Part shown: positions 1 through 9,165 of the stretch, piece after piece
Numbering within the stretch: position 1 is the first letter of the stretch
Layout of the letters: each line of letters starts with the position of its first letter
Translations under genes and position numbers: made by a program
NCBI RefSeq assembly: GCF_000514775.1
Contig: NZ_KI911467.1
Coordinates: 124,001-188,000, forward strand
Source of the DNA: Salinispora pacifica CNR114
Lineage (GTDB): Bacteria > Actinomycetota > Actinomycetes > Mycobacteriales > Micromonosporaceae
Direction of reading: 5' to 3'
Length of the DNA: 64,000 nt
Notes under the pieces: generated by a model
The model's database searches: none
The model's input: the letters and a program-made list of their open reading frames with translations, nothing else
What the model was told of the DNA's origin: nothing

Positions 1-222
1 GCATCGCCTCCGCCCAGGGTCGCGACAACCGATCTGGAGCTGCCGCTGCGGTGACAGCCGGATGGTGAGACAGTGCCGGTGTTGCCGGTCGGGTGAAGCT
101 GTTGCGATTGCCGGAGCGGGTATGTGCAGCGGGCGTAGGGTGGTGCCCGACGAGCCTTTGCCGCCGGGAACGCTGTTTGCCAATCCGTAGCCCCTGGTCG
201 CTGGCAAGCCCTGGGAGGGTAA

Positions 223-1623
223 ATGCCGGACATGGAACAAGATTTTGACATGATTTCGTCGGATTCACTTCTGTTGAATCCGATGTTCGCGCGTCCGGGC
301 CAGTCGACGGAGCTTACCCGGTTTTCGATTCCGGACGCCGCCACGCTGCCCGAGACCGCATACCAGATCGTGCACGACGAGGTGGCCCTCGATGGGAACG
401 CCCGACTGAATCTGGCGACATTTGTTGGCACCTGGATGGACGATCATGCCGAGAAACTGTTCGCGGAAACCTTCGACAAGAATCTTATCGACAAGGATGA
501 GTATCAGGCGACCAGCGCAATAGAGAAGCGGTGTTTGGTCATGCTGGCAGATCTTTGGCATGCACGGGAGCCGCGGAGCACTATCGGCACGTCCACGACC
601 GGTTCCTCGGAAGCCTGCATGCTGGGGGGGTTGGCCCTCAAGCGTCGTTGGCAGCATGCGCGCCGCCGTGCCGGCAAGCCGGCCAGCCGTCCCAACCTGG
701 TGATGTCGAGCGCGGTGCAGGTGTGTTGGAAGAAGTTTTGCAACTACTGGGATGTGGAGCCCCGTTTGGTTCCAATCTCCCAAGAGCACAAGACCCTGGA
801 CGGTCATGAACTCGCCTCATACGTGGACGAGAACACGATCGGGGTCGTCGCGATCCTTGGTGTGACATATACCGGACTCTACGAGCCGGTCCAGCGCATC
901 GCGGCTGCGCTGGACGAAATTCAGGACTCGACCGGACTTGATATAGACATTCATGTAGACGGAGCTACCGGTGCGTTTGTGGCGCCCTTTGTTCAGCCAG
1001 ACATGGTCTGGGACTTCCGGCTCCGGAGAGTAGCGTCGATCAATGTCTCCGGTCACAAATACGGACTGGTATACCCCGGGCTGGGATGGGTGGTCTGGCG
1101 AGACAAGGCGGCGCTGCCCGAGGACATGATTTTCTGGGTAAACTACCTGGGTGGTGAAACGCCGACGCTCGGGCTGAACTTCACCAGACCAGGAGCCCAG
1201 GTGCTCTTGCAGTACTATCTCTTCCTGCGTTTGGGGCGAGAGGGCTTTCGGCGGGTGCAGCTCGCCATGCATGATGTTACGCGGTACCTGTCCCAGGAGG
1301 TCGCGAAGATACCAAATCTCGAGCTGTGGAGCGATGGTAGCGATATTCCGGTGCTGGCTTGGTGCCTGCGGAGTGGGTACACCAAAAATTGGAACCTGTA
1401 TCACCTGTCCGATCGCATGCGAATGAGGGGATGGCAGATCCCCACCTACGCGATGCCCGAAGGTCTTACGGACCTTATGGTGCAGCGAATCGTGATTCGC
1501 AATGGGCTCAGCCGTGACCTCGCCGAGGTGTTTATCACTGAACTGCGAGGCGAGATAGCGCACCTTGACTCCCTCGACTCTCCCATACCTGCGGTCGGCC
1601 AGCGACCTGGGTTCCATCATTAA
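223..1623 (+). CDS. gadB: Glutamate decarboxylase (PLP-dependent)
   Basis: A 466-aa protein of the group II PLP decarboxylases. It should convert L-glutamate to 4-aminobutyrate (GABA) with consumption of a proton. The PLP pocket is visible as HVDGATGAF, and the Schiff-base lysine lies in SGHKYG (Lys279). Length and the C-terminal half match bacterial GadB. A good ribosome site (GGAGGG, 212-217) precedes the ATG at 223; a second ATG follows at 232. The next gene is an antiporter 17 bases downstream, the usual gadB-gadC arrangement of acid-resistance systems. Codon choice uses more A/T-ending codons (AAT, GAT, TTT) than the cluster core. A role in the nearby glutamate-carried hydrazine pathway is possible but only inferred. 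Confidence 0.9.
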   Translation: MPDMEQDFDMISSDSLLLNPMFARPGQSTELTRFSIPDAATLPETAYQIVHDEVALDGNARLNLATFVGTWMDDHAEKLFAETFDKNLIDKDEYQATSAIEKRCLVMLADLWHAREPRSTIGTSTTGSSEACMLGGLALKRRWQHARRRAGKPASRPNLVMSSAVQVCWKKFCNYWDVEPRLVPISQEHKTLDGHELASYVDENTIGVVAILGVTYTGLYEPVQRIAAALDEIQDSTGLDIDIHVDGATGAFVAPFVQPDMVWDFRLRRVASINVSGHKYGLVYPGLGWVVWRDKAALPEDMIFWVNYLGGETPTLGLNFTRPGAQVLLQYYLFLRLGREGFRRVQLAMHDVTRYLSQEVAKIPNLELWSDGSDIPVLAWCLRSGYTKNWNLYHLSDRMRMRGWQIPTYAMPEGLTDLMVQRIVIRNGLSRDLAEVFITELRGEIAHLDSLDSPIPAVGQRPGFHH

Positions 1624-1640
1624 TACTTTGTGAGAGCGCC

Positions 1641-3119
1641 ATGGCTCCGTCAGATAGCCGGCCGGCGGGCAAAAACTCCGCGAAGATCAGTGTCCTTGGG
1701 CTGGCGATGCTCAACATCGTCGCGGTGGTCAGCCTGAGTGGCCTACCCGCTGAGGCCGAGTACGGGTTGAGCGCCGCATTCTACTACATCTTCGCTGCGT
1801 TCTTCTTCCTCGTGCCGGTCTCGCTGGTCGCGGCTGAACTGGCCACCGGATGGCCGGAGAAGGGGGGCGTGTTCCGTTGGGTTGGCGAGGCGTTCGGAGC
1901 CCGTTGGGGATTCGTGGTCATTTTTCTACTCCTGGCTCAGGTGACGATCTGGTTTCCGGCTCTGCTCACCTTCGGGTCGATCTCGCTCGCTTACACCGGA
2001 CCGGAGGCGACGCTGGATGAGAAGTTGTCCGGAAACCGAATATACATTCTGCTGACCGTGCTCGCGGTCTTCTGGGTCGCCACCGCGCTCGGCGCCCACG
2101 GGATTGCTGCGTTTACCCGTATCGCGAAATGGGGCGGCGTCGTTGGCACTATTCTCCCCGCCTTGCTCCTCGTGATCCTCGGTATCGTCTACCTGAGCTC
2201 GGGCGGGCAGTCACAGACTCCGCTGGGTTGGGACGAGGTGGTCCCGGACTTCACGCGGTTCAGTAACCTGGCGCTGGCCGCGAGTATCTTCCTCTTCTAC
2301 GCCGGCATGGAGATGAATGCGATCCATGTGCGGGACGTGGAGAATCCGTCCCGGCACTATCCGCTGGCGGTGCTGATCGCGGCGGTGGGAGCGATGAGCA
2401 TTCTGGTGCTGGGCACACTGACGATTTCCTTCGTGGTGCCGCGGTCCGAGATAGACCTGACGCAGTCACTACTGATAACCTTCCTTGATGTTTTTCGCTG
2501 GCTCGGCCTCGCCTGGGCGGCGCCGATAGTCGCCGTCGCCTTGGTAATCGGCGTTCTGGCTGGCATCGTAACCTGGGTCGTTGGCCCGTCAACCGCGATG
2601 CTGGCGGTGGCAAAGGCCGGCTATCTGCCACGTTTCTTTCAATCGACGAACAAATACGGGATGCCTACCAAAATTTTGTTGTGGCAGGCGATTTCGGTTA
2701 GTGTCCTGGCGGTCCTGTTCATTGTTATGCCATCAGTGGAGGCCGCCTTCCAGGTGCTCAGTCAGCTTGCTGGTCTCCTCTATCTCCTCATCTATCTGGG
2801 AATGTTCGCCGCAGCGATCCAGCTACGGTACAGCCAACCTGATCGACGACGGCCGTACCGAGTGCCGGGTGGGCTTCCGGGAATGTGGGTCATCGGTGGC
2901 GTCGGCTTCGTCGCCTCGGCGCTCGCACTCGCCTCCAGCCTCACCCCTCCAGATCAGATCGGTGTCGGAAGCCCCGCTCTCTACATCGGACTGCTCGTCG
3001 GGCTGGCGGCTGTGATCATCGCGGTGCCGCTGAGCGTGTACGCACTGCGTAAGCCGGACTGGTGTGACCCTGATCGTGATGTCGCACCGTTTAGCTGGGA
3101 GACGCCGGGCGATCGCTGA
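1641..3119 (+). CDS. gadC: APC-family amino-acid antiporter, GadC-like
   Basis: A 492-aa polytopic membrane protein of the amino acid-polyamine-organocation family with about 12 hydrophobic segments. The first two contain the typical conserved small-residue start (LAMLNIVAVVSLSGLP) and the EKGGVFRWVGEAFG loop seen in glutamate/GABA antiporters. It directly follows gadB, and the expected role is exchange of external glutamate for internal GABA across the cytoplasmic membrane. Substrate is inferred from family and neighbour. The ATG at 1641 has only a weak ribosome site, so translation may be coupled to gadB. Codon use resembles gadB and differs from the cluster core. Confidence 0.8.
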   Translation: MAPSDSRPAGKNSAKISVLGLAMLNIVAVVSLSGLPAEAEYGLSAAFYYIFAAFFFLVPVSLVAAELATGWPEKGGVFRWVGEAFGARWGFVVIFLLLAQVTIWFPALLTFGSISLAYTGPEATLDEKLSGNRIYILLTVLAVFWVATALGAHGIAAFTRIAKWGGVVGTILPALLLVILGIVYLSSGGQSQTPLGWDEVVPDFTRFSNLALAASIFLFYAGMEMNAIHVRDVENPSRHYPLAVLIAAVGAMSILVLGTLTISFVVPRSEIDLTQSLLITFLDVFRWLGLAWAAPIVAVALVIGVLAGIVTWVVGPSTAMLAVAKAGYLPRFFQSTNKYGMPTKILLWQAISVSVLAVLFIVMPSVEAAFQVLSQLAGLLYLLIYLGMFAAAIQLRYSQPDRRRPYRVPGGLPGMWVIGGVGFVASALALASSLTPPDQIGVGSPALYIGLLVGLAAVIIAVPLSVYALRKPDWCDPDRDVAPFSWETPGDR

Positions 3120-3318
3120 CCCGGCCGGTGCGCCAGGGCGACAGTTGACCGGCAGCCGGGTGTCACCGGAACCCGGCGGAAGTGTCTCGCCGGGCAGGAT
3201 GGGGCGCTGTCGCTGTCCCGTCGAGCCCATGGGCCGGGTTCCCGAAACAGAGGGTGCGCTTCAGCGCGAAACCACCCAATAACCCACGGTTCGCCGATGG
3301 CCCGCCTACCGTGACCTC

Positions 3319-4893
3319 GTGAACGCCGGAACGGAAGCTGAGACGGGCGAGGGCCGCTCGTGGACACGGGCCCAGAAGTGGACGATAGTCGCGGCTGGCC
3401 TCGGCGTCTTCATCACCCTGCACGACGTGCTGGTGGCGAATGTGGCGCTGCCCCGAATTCAGGCCTTCTATGACTTGGGGGAATCCGGGCTGCAGTGGAT
3501 CGTCGCCACCTACACGATGGGAATGGCTATTGCCATCATGCCCGCGGCCACCGTGGCAGATCGATTCGGGCGGCGGCGCCTGTACCTGACCGCAGTGGTG
3601 GTCTTCATCGTGGCCTCGGTGACGGCCGGACTTACCTCCACCTTCACCGTCATGCTGTTGGCGCGGGGGACGCAGGGAGTGGCTGCGGCCGTCATCACCG
3701 TCTCCGCACTGGCTCTGGTCTCGGCGACCTTCCCGCACAAGCGGCAACGCTTCTTCGCCCTCGGGCTCTTTGCCGCGGTCGCGGACATCGGGCTGGCGCT
3801 CGGCCCGCCGCTGGGTGGGATCCTGACCGAGGCTGCGAGCTGGCGGGTCGTCTTCTTCCTCAATGTTCCGGTCGCCGTGCTGGTGGTCGGGCTCACCCTT
3901 CGGTACGTCGCCGAGTCACGTGAGTCCACCCGCCGTGTTGTCGATCTACCCGGGCAGCTGCTGTTTGTGATAACAGTTGGAGCGTTTACTTTTGCCGTTA
4001 TCGATGGCCATGATCTGGGTTGGGGATCGCCGCTAATTCTGGTAATTTTCGTCGCCTTCGCCGTTGGCCTCGTTGCCTTCATTGTCCGTGAGCTCCGTAC
4101 CCGGTCACCGATGATGGATCTGCGGCTGTTCACCAGCCGCGCCTACCGGCTGGGTAACATGGCAATATTTTTCGGTTTTTTCACCGTGTATGGCGCCTTG
4201 TTGATCGTCACCCAGTACTTTCAGAACGTCCGGCTCTATTCCCCGGTCGAGGCGGGTCTACTCATCCTGCCGTCCTCCCTCGCGTCGGTGGCGGTTTCCC
4301 CGGTCGCTGGCTTCATCGCTGCCCGCCGGGGCGCCCGCCTGCCGGCCCTCGCCGGCCAGGCTCTGCTCGTTGTCGGGCTGGCCATCATGGTGGTCGGGGT
4401 GGCGCGGAGTGTCGTCGCCGTCGTGCTGGGCTTCCTGCTCCTGGGCGCCGGTCTCTCTCTGATTATCCCGCCGGTGCAGGGGCTGGCGTTGAATTCGGTA
4501 CCGGTCGAGCGGGCCGGGATGGCGTCGGGCATCATAGCCACCCAGCGAGGTCTTGGATCAACCGCCGGCTACGCGGTGCTGGGAACGATCGTTTCGGTAT
4601 GGGTCGCTTCCTTCTTGGACGGCGACCTGTCCAGCACCATTCCCGACCGTGCCGAACGGGCTGCTGTTGTCGAGCAGATCGTTGACGACACCAACCCGAA
4701 CGCTTTTGAGGCGATAGTCGGGCCGGGTCGGCCAGTTGACCATCCTGAGTCTGACCAGGTGACGGCGATTCGTACGGTCGCCGACCATACCTTTGTCCGG
4801 GGTATGCAGCTCGGCCTTGGGCTCGCCGCCCTGGTCGCCCTGATCGTCCTGGTGATCCTCATCCGGAGTTTCCGCGACCCCCAAGATCGATAG
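3319..4893 (+). CDS. MFS drug exporter, DHA2 (14-helix, EmrB/QacA type)
   Basis: A 524-aa membrane protein of the major facilitator superfamily. Length and hydrophobicity fit the 14-helix DHA2 group. The loop 2-3 motif DRFGRRRLYL and the helix 5 motif ALGPPLGGILTE, typical of drug/proton antiporters, are both present. The predicted role is proton-driven export of a small lipophilic compound across the cytoplasmic membrane. The GTG at 3319 is the best start, 199 bases after the antiporter, so it may have its own promoter. Whether the substrate is the product of this cluster or something unrelated cannot be told from the sequence. Confidence 0.85.
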   Translation: MNAGTEAETGEGRSWTRAQKWTIVAAGLGVFITLHDVLVANVALPRIQAFYDLGESGLQWIVATYTMGMAIAIMPAATVADRFGRRRLYLTAVVVFIVASVTAGLTSTFTVMLLARGTQGVAAAVITVSALALVSATFPHKRQRFFALGLFAAVADIGLALGPPLGGILTEAASWRVVFFLNVPVAVLVVGLTLRYVAESRESTRRVVDLPGQLLFVITVGAFTFAVIDGHDLGWGSPLILVIFVAFAVGLVAFIVRELRTRSPMMDLRLFTSRAYRLGNMAIFFGFFTVYGALLIVTQYFQNVRLYSPVEAGLLILPSSLASVAVSPVAGFIAARRGARLPALAGQALLVVGLAIMVVGVARSVVAVVLGFLLLGAGLSLIIPPVQGLALNSVPVERAGMASGIIATQRGLGSTAGYAVLGTIVSVWVASFLDGDLSSTIPDRAERAAVVEQIVDDTNPNAFEAIVGPGRPVDHPESDQVTAIRTVADHTFVRGMQLGLGLAALVALIVLVILIRSFRDPQDR

Positions 4894-5093
4894 GGTGTGG
4901 TCTACCTTACGAACCTGCACCTGTGTTCAGAATGATTTACGACGTGAAATGTCTCTGCTTCCGAGCGAGGAGGTTGGGTCGGGGCACCACGCTGATGATG
5001 GATTGGTACGGAATCGAGAAGGTGTTGCCCGCCACAGGTGGTTAGCTGGAGAAACACGTTGACCACCGGACGGACAAGAGGAGCAGTGCGTAC

Positions 5094-5579
5094 GTGAGCG
5101 TTACGTCGAAACCGGGTAAGGACAGCAACCAGGCAAAGTCGTCCCAGGAGGAAGGGTTCTCCGAGGTCGAGCGGGCCGCCATCAAGGACCGGGCGGCGGA
5201 GTTGAAGTCGGAGGCTCGCCGTAGCAAGAGCGCGAACAAGGCGGCAGCCGACGAGAGAGACGTCCTCGCGAAGATCAGCAACATGGCGCAGCCGGACCGC
5301 GCGTTGGCTGAACGCCTGCACGCCGTCATCACCGAGACCGCCCCTGAGCTGGCACCGAAGCTGTGGTATGGCCAGCCCGCCTGGGCCAGGAGCGGAAAGG
5401 TGGTCTGCTTCTTCCGCAGCGGGCAGGGAGACAAGCAGCGTTACTCGACGTTCGGGTTCTCGCCGGAGGCGAAGCTCGACGACGAGCAGGGTCTGTGGGC
5501 GACATCGTTCGCCCTGGCCGAGTTGACCGAGAAGGCCGAGGCAACGATCAAGAGGCTACTGCGGACCGCCCTGGGCTGA
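5094..5579 (+). CDS. DUF1801 (YdhG/iron chaperone-like) protein
   Basis: A 161-aa protein with a charged, probably disordered N-terminus (residues 1-65, rich in Lys, Glu and Ala) and a DUF1801-type domain after it. The characteristic LWYGQPAW segment, followed by KVVCFF and YSTFGF, is present. No enzymatic role is established for this family, although members have been compared to iron-chaperone folds. The GTG at 5094 is preceded by an AAGAGGAG ribosome site. It is monocistronic and ends at a strong bidirectional terminator. Probably a housekeeping neighbour rather than a pathway gene. Confidence 0.6.
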   Translation: MSVTSKPGKDSNQAKSSQEEGFSEVERAAIKDRAAELKSEARRSKSANKAAADERDVLAKISNMAQPDRALAERLHAVITETAPELAPKLWYGQPAWARSGKVVCFFRSGQGDKQRYSTFGFSPEAKLDDEQGLWATSFALAELTEKAEATIKRLLRTALG

Positions 5580-5687
5580 GGGGCGAGGTCGCGGCCCCGC
5601 CCGGGTGTGAATGTGTCGGCTGAGGCGGTTGGTGTTGCGCTCGGACGCCACCGGCCATCGTTTCACCGCTGACCAATCCTTCCGGCC

Positions 5688-5721
5688 CTCGGGCGCTCCC
5701 CGGCGATGGGGAGCGCCCGAG
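5688..5721. terminator. Bidirectional hairpin terminator
   Basis: Perfect 14-bp stem CTCGGGCGCTCCCC (5688-5701) with its complement (5708-5721) and a 6-base loop. It lies between the convergent ends of the DUF1801 gene and the ABC permease. Confidence 0.85.
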
Positions 5722-5735
5722 GCGACGGGGGTGGA

Positions 5736-6566
5736 TCAGGCGTCGCGGCGGTTCAGGAGGAAGGCCGCGAGCGCCAGCAAAGCAGCGGTCCACAGGCCGA
5801 ACACCCCGAAGCCCTGCCAGGGCGTGAGGAGACTTCCCTCCTGCTGGGTCGCCTGGCCGATCAGGATTCCGGCCTCGGTCGGTAGGTAGGCATGGGCGTA
5901 CTCGCCGAACTTGCCGGGCAGTAGCTGCACCAGGGGAGCGAGCACGAGCACGAACATGATCACGCCGGTGATCCCCGCCGCGGTGCGCCGCACAATGGCA
6001 CCGATAGCGAGGGAGAACAGGCTGAGCATGGCCAGGTAGAGGCCGGTACCCACCACTGCCCGCAGCGCACCGGGGTCGCCGAGGGATGCCTCAACCCTCT
6101 CGCTGAGCATCGCCGCGCCGATGAAGAACGAGACGAACGCCGCCACCAGGCTCACTGCCAGGACTACCAGACTCAGCACCATGCCCTTGGCGGCGAGCAT
6201 GGACAGCCGGCGGGGCTTCGCCAGCAGGCTGGCCCGGATCATGCCGGTGGAGTACTCCGACGCGATAACCATGACGCCCAGGACACAGATGGCGGGTTGG
6301 CTGATCAGAAAGCCGCTGCCGAGGATGACGGTCGTCGGATCACCGACGATCAGCTCGCGGTCGCTCGCAGCAGTGTCGTCCCACGCGGCGATGGTCAAGC
6401 CGACAAGCAGTGCGGTGAAGGATGGGTACAGCAACGCGAGTAGTCCGAGCGACCAGCCGGTCGACCGGACCGATCGGAGCTTCGTCCACTCGGAGCGCAG
6501 CAGTCCGGCAAAGCTGGCGCGGCTGGCCACCGTGCTGGCGGTGGGGCGGGCGGCGGTCGCGGTCAT
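5736..6566 (-). CDS. ABC-2 type transporter permease
   Basis: A 276-aa integral membrane protein with about six hydrophobic segments and the layout of ABC-2 exporter permeases. The N-terminal SEWTKLRSVRSTGW segment is typical of actinomycete members. It starts with an ATGA overlap on the stop of the ATPase gene (6563-6566), so the two are translationally coupled and form one exporter. Comparable DrrAB-type pairs give self-resistance in anthracycline and other aromatic polyketide producers. Export of the cluster product is a reasonable inference. Confidence 0.85.
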   Translation of the reverse strand: MTATAARPTASTVASRASFAGLLRSEWTKLRSVRSTGWSLGLLALLYPSFTALLVGLTIAAWDDTAASDRELIVGDPTTVILGSGFLISQPAICVLGVMVIASEYSTGMIRASLLAKPRRLSMLAAKGMVLSLVVLAVSLVAAFVSFFIGAAMLSERVEASLGDPGALRAVVGTGLYLAMLSLFSLAIGAIVRRTAAGITGVIMFVLVLAPLVQLLPGKFGEYAHAYLPTEAGILIGQATQQEGSLLTPWQGFGVFGLWTAALLALAAFLLNRRDA

Positions 6567-7513
6567 CGGGCTTCCCCTCCGGACTTGGGGGCGTCGGCAT
6601 CTTGGGTTGCGCCAGTGCCGGCGTACTCCACGCTCTCCCGGGTCAGCGCCATGAACGCCTCCTCCAGGGTGCCGCGCTGCGGGACCACCTCGTGGAGAAC
6701 GTGTCCACCGGCCGACGCGATCTCACCGATCCTGGTCGCGTCCATCTCCTCAACGCTCAGCTCGTTGTCGTCGTTGCGGGTCACCGTGCCGCCGGCCCGG
6801 GTGATGGCCTCGGCCAACTCCTCGGCATTCGGGCTACGGACGAGCACCGTCTGCTTCTTGCCCCGCTCGATGAACTCCTGGGTTGGGCAGTCGGCGATCA
6901 GGCTGCCGCGGCCGATGATGATGAGATGCTCGGCGGTCACTGCCATCTCGTTCATCAGGTGGCTGGAGACGAAGACGGTTCGACCCTCGGCCGCCAGCTG
7001 CCGCATGAAGGTGCGGACCCAGAGGATGCCCTCCGGGTCGAGCCCGTTGACCGGCTCGTCCAGCACCAGCACGGCGGGATCACCGAGCAGGGCGGCGGCG
7101 AGCCCAAGCCGTTGCCCCATGCCGAGGGAGAAGCCTCCGGTCCGCTTGTGCGCCACCTCGCGCAGCCCGACCAGGTCGAGTACCTCCGAGACCCGCTTCT
7201 TGCCAATGCCCTGCGACTGGGCCAGGCAGAGCAGATGGTTGTAGGCGGTCCGACCCGGGTGCACCGCCTTGGCCTCCAAGAGCGCGCCGACCGTGGCGAG
7301 CGGGGTGGTCAGCTCCCGGTAGCGCTTGCCGTCGATGGTGGCGGTGCCACGATCCGGATGGTCGAGACCGAGCAGCAGGCGCATGGTCGTCGATTTGCCG
7401 GCACCGTTGGGGCCGAGGAACCCGGTTACTCTGCCGGGCCCGACCGTGAAGGAAAGATCCCTCACGGCGACCTTATCGCCGTAGCGCTTGGTCAGGTTCT
7501 TGGCTTCGATCAT
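6563..7513 (-). CDS. ABC transporter ATP-binding protein, DrrA-like
   Basis: A 316-aa ATPase. Walker A is GPNGAGKST, the signature region is FSLGMGQRLGLAAAL (the usual LSGGQ core is altered to LGMGQ, as in many actinomycete ABC-2 ATPases), and Walker B is AVLVLDEPVNGLDP. The C-terminal extension of about 90 residues is usual in drug-resistance ATPases. It energises the adjacent permease at the inner face of the membrane. The start at ATG 7513 (MIEAKNLTKRYG) is set by homology. It overlaps the end of the upstream VOC gene by 41 bases, so the exporter is likely co-transcribed with VOC and the hydrolase. Confidence 0.88.
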   Translation of the reverse strand: MIEAKNLTKRYGDKVAVRDLSFTVGPGRVTGFLGPNGAGKSTTMRLLLGLDHPDRGTATIDGKRYRELTTPLATVGALLEAKAVHPGRTAYNHLLCLAQSQGIGKKRVSEVLDLVGLREVAHKRTGGFSLGMGQRLGLAAALLGDPAVLVLDEPVNGLDPEGILWVRTFMRQLAAEGRTVFVSSHLMNEMAVTAEHLIIIGRGSLIADCPTQEFIERGKKQTVLVRSPNAEELAEAITRAGGTVTRNDDNELSVEEMDATRIGEIASAGGHVLHEVVPQRGTLEEAFMALTRESVEYAGTGATQDADAPKSGGEAR

Positions 7514-8012
7514 CCGTTCCGTCCTGAAGAGGCCGATGGTTGGGAAAATGGGGATCCCCGGAGCCGCCACCGTCGCCGGTGTCTTTTCTCCGGCGGCGGA
7601 TCTGGGAGAACCGCAGCGTGTTGCCGGCCGGATCGCGGAATGCGCAGTCCCGGACGCCCCAGGGCTGGTCGGTCGGCTCCTGCACCACCGTTGCGCCCCC
7701 GGCGCGAAGGTGCTCGAAGGTCGCGTCACAGTCCTCGGTGCGGAACACCAGACCGGGCAGCAGGCCCTTCACCAGCAGCTCCGCCAGGGCATGCTGGTCA
7801 GCGGGCGAGGTTTCCGGGTAGACGACCAGGGACTGTAGAACGATGTCGGCATCGGGCTGCCCAGATGTACCGAGGGCAATCCAACGCAATCCCTCGAATG
7901 TGTGGTCCTGGCGAACCTCAAGGCCGAGAACATCCCGGTAGAAGGTGAGCGCGCGTTCATGGTCGTCTACGGCGACGAAGCGCTGCGCAACCTTGACTCC
8001 CATGTGCTTCAT
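7473..8012 (-). CDS. VOC (glyoxalase/bleomycin-resistance fold) protein 1
   Basis: A 179-aa protein whose first 130 residues form one vicinal-oxygen-chelate domain (betaalphabetabetabeta repeats). It starts at FVAVDDHERALTFYRDVLG and ends with the family signature WGVRDCAFRDPAGNTLRFSQ. It is clearly a paralogue of the protein at 51370-51780. Such proteins bind or chelate small molecules and often give self-resistance to DNA-damaging natural products, but some are enzymes. The last 45 residues read through the start of the ABC ATPase and look non-conserved. An 18-bp element (8036-8053) identical to one before the paralogue precedes the start. Confidence 0.8.
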   Translation of the reverse strand: MKHMGVKVAQRFVAVDDHERALTFYRDVLGLEVRQDHTFEGLRWIALGTSGQPDADIVLQSLVVYPETSPADQHALAELLVKGLLPGLVFRTEDCDATFEHLRAGGATVVQEPTDQPWGVRDCAFRDPAGNTLRFSQIRRRRKDTGDGGGSGDPHFPNHRPLQDGTDDRSQEPDQALRR

Positions 8013-8035
8013 GCTACGAACGGTAGGGTTCCGGG

Positions 8036-8053
8036 CGCTTCTTGATTCCTGAT
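8036..8053 (-). promoter_or_regulatory. Shared 18-bp upstream element, copy 1
   Basis: On the minus strand the bases read ATCAGGAATCAAGAAGCG, ending 23 bases before the ATG of VOC protein 1. The identical 18-mer lies 30 bases before the ATG of VOC protein 2 at 51322-51339. This points to a common promoter or operator; the factor is unknown. Confidence 0.6.
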
Positions 8054-8146
8054 GGACCTGGGGCGAATTGCGGTTGACCGGTCCGTCAGCCGCCCCCGGT
8101 ACGCGCGTGCTCATCCGACAGCTCCTTTCGCGGGCCGTGAGAGGTA

Positions 8147-8923
8147 TCAGGTCGTGGCGAACTCGACCAGGACCCGGCCAAGCGCCTCCATCTCGATCCG
8201 GTGCCAGGAGCCGGGCAGTTCCCTTCCCCGGGCGTTCGGCAGGGCCGCCGCCGTCGCCTGGGCCGCGGCACGCAGCCAGTCGCTGGTGCCGTCGCTGTTG
8301 ACGACCAGCGTGGGAGTCCGCAGGGCGGCCAGCCGGTCGGCCGGGAGGGTGTAATCGCCACAAAGAGTGGCGTCATAGGCGAGCGTGTGGGCATTCGCCT
8401 CGTTCGTCGCCCAGAGTGGCCCTTGCCGCCACTGGGCGATCGCCGTTGGGGGTAGGTCCATCAGCACGTTCAGGAAGTACTCCGCAGCGGCGCCGCGTTG
8501 GCCATCGGCGACCAGCGCGCGTAGCTGGTCGGCGGCGTCGAGGGGCGGCCGCGGGTGGTCACCGACCCGGAAGTACGGTTCGTGCAGGGCCAGCTTGGTG
8601 ATCGGGGTACCCGCCAGGGCCGCCTCCAGCGCGAGATTCGCGCCGCACGACCCGGCGAACACCACCGCGTGGCCACCCGCCTCCTCGATGACGACGGCGA
8701 GGTCCTCAATCTCTCGTTCGATGGCATATCGGGGGGAATCTGCGCTCTGCCCCCGTCCCCGGCGATCGTAGACGTAGGTGGTGCAGTGCGCTGTCAGCTC
8801 TGGGACAAGTGCGTCAAAAATTGTGTGATCGCGGAATGCGCCGTTCAGGAGTACGATCGGCGGCCCGGCGCCGGCCCGCTGATAGGCGATCGTGGTGCCG
8901 TCCCGCGAAAAAACTTTTCGCAT
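8147..8923 (-). CDS. Alpha/beta hydrolase with Cys at the nucleophile position
   Basis: A 258-aa cytoplasmic alpha/beta hydrolase. The oxyanion strand (PPIVLLNGAFRDH), the nucleophile elbow VFAGSCGANLA and a late histidine (GSWHRIEM) are visible. By alignment with the usual GHSMGG elbow, the nucleophile position is a cysteine, as in dienelactone hydrolases, so it may be an atypical hydrolase or lyase. The substrate is unknown. It lies upstream of the VOC and exporter genes and is probably co-transcribed with them. Hydrolases of this fold occur in many aromatic polyketide clusters, for epoxide or lactone opening. Confidence 0.75.
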   Translation of the reverse strand: MRKVFSRDGTTIAYQRAGAGPPIVLLNGAFRDHTIFDALVPELTAHCTTYVYDRRGRGQSADSPRYAIEREIEDLAVVIEEAGGHAVVFAGSCGANLALEAALAGTPITKLALHEPYFRVGDHPRPPLDAADQLRALVADGQRGAAAEYFLNVLMDLPPTAIAQWRQGPLWATNEANAHTLAYDATLCGDYTLPADRLAALRTPTLVVNSDGTSDWLRAAAQATAAALPNARGRELPGSWHRIEMEALGRVLVEFATT

Positions 8924-9165
8924 CTAGTTCTCCTCGGTTGCCGCGGCTGTGTTTTGTCAATTTCTTGCCAGTTGGTTGACCTCCCCTCGAGGCTTGGTCG
9001 GGCCGCCGAAACTCCTACGCCCGTGGGCCAGCTTTCGCTGTTTGCGTTTCGGTGCCCATGCGACTGCGGGGGCATGCGGGTCTGCCCCGGGCTGACCGGC
9101 CTGGGATAGATTGTCAGAGGTGAAGCCGCGCGGGTGACAGGGCTGGTCCAGCCGGCAGAACAGGG

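Noticed and set aside
6422..7948. Plus-strand open frame of 508 aa opposite the ABC transporter
   Set aside because: Shadow of the ABC ATPase and permease genes; no motifs and no ribosome site.
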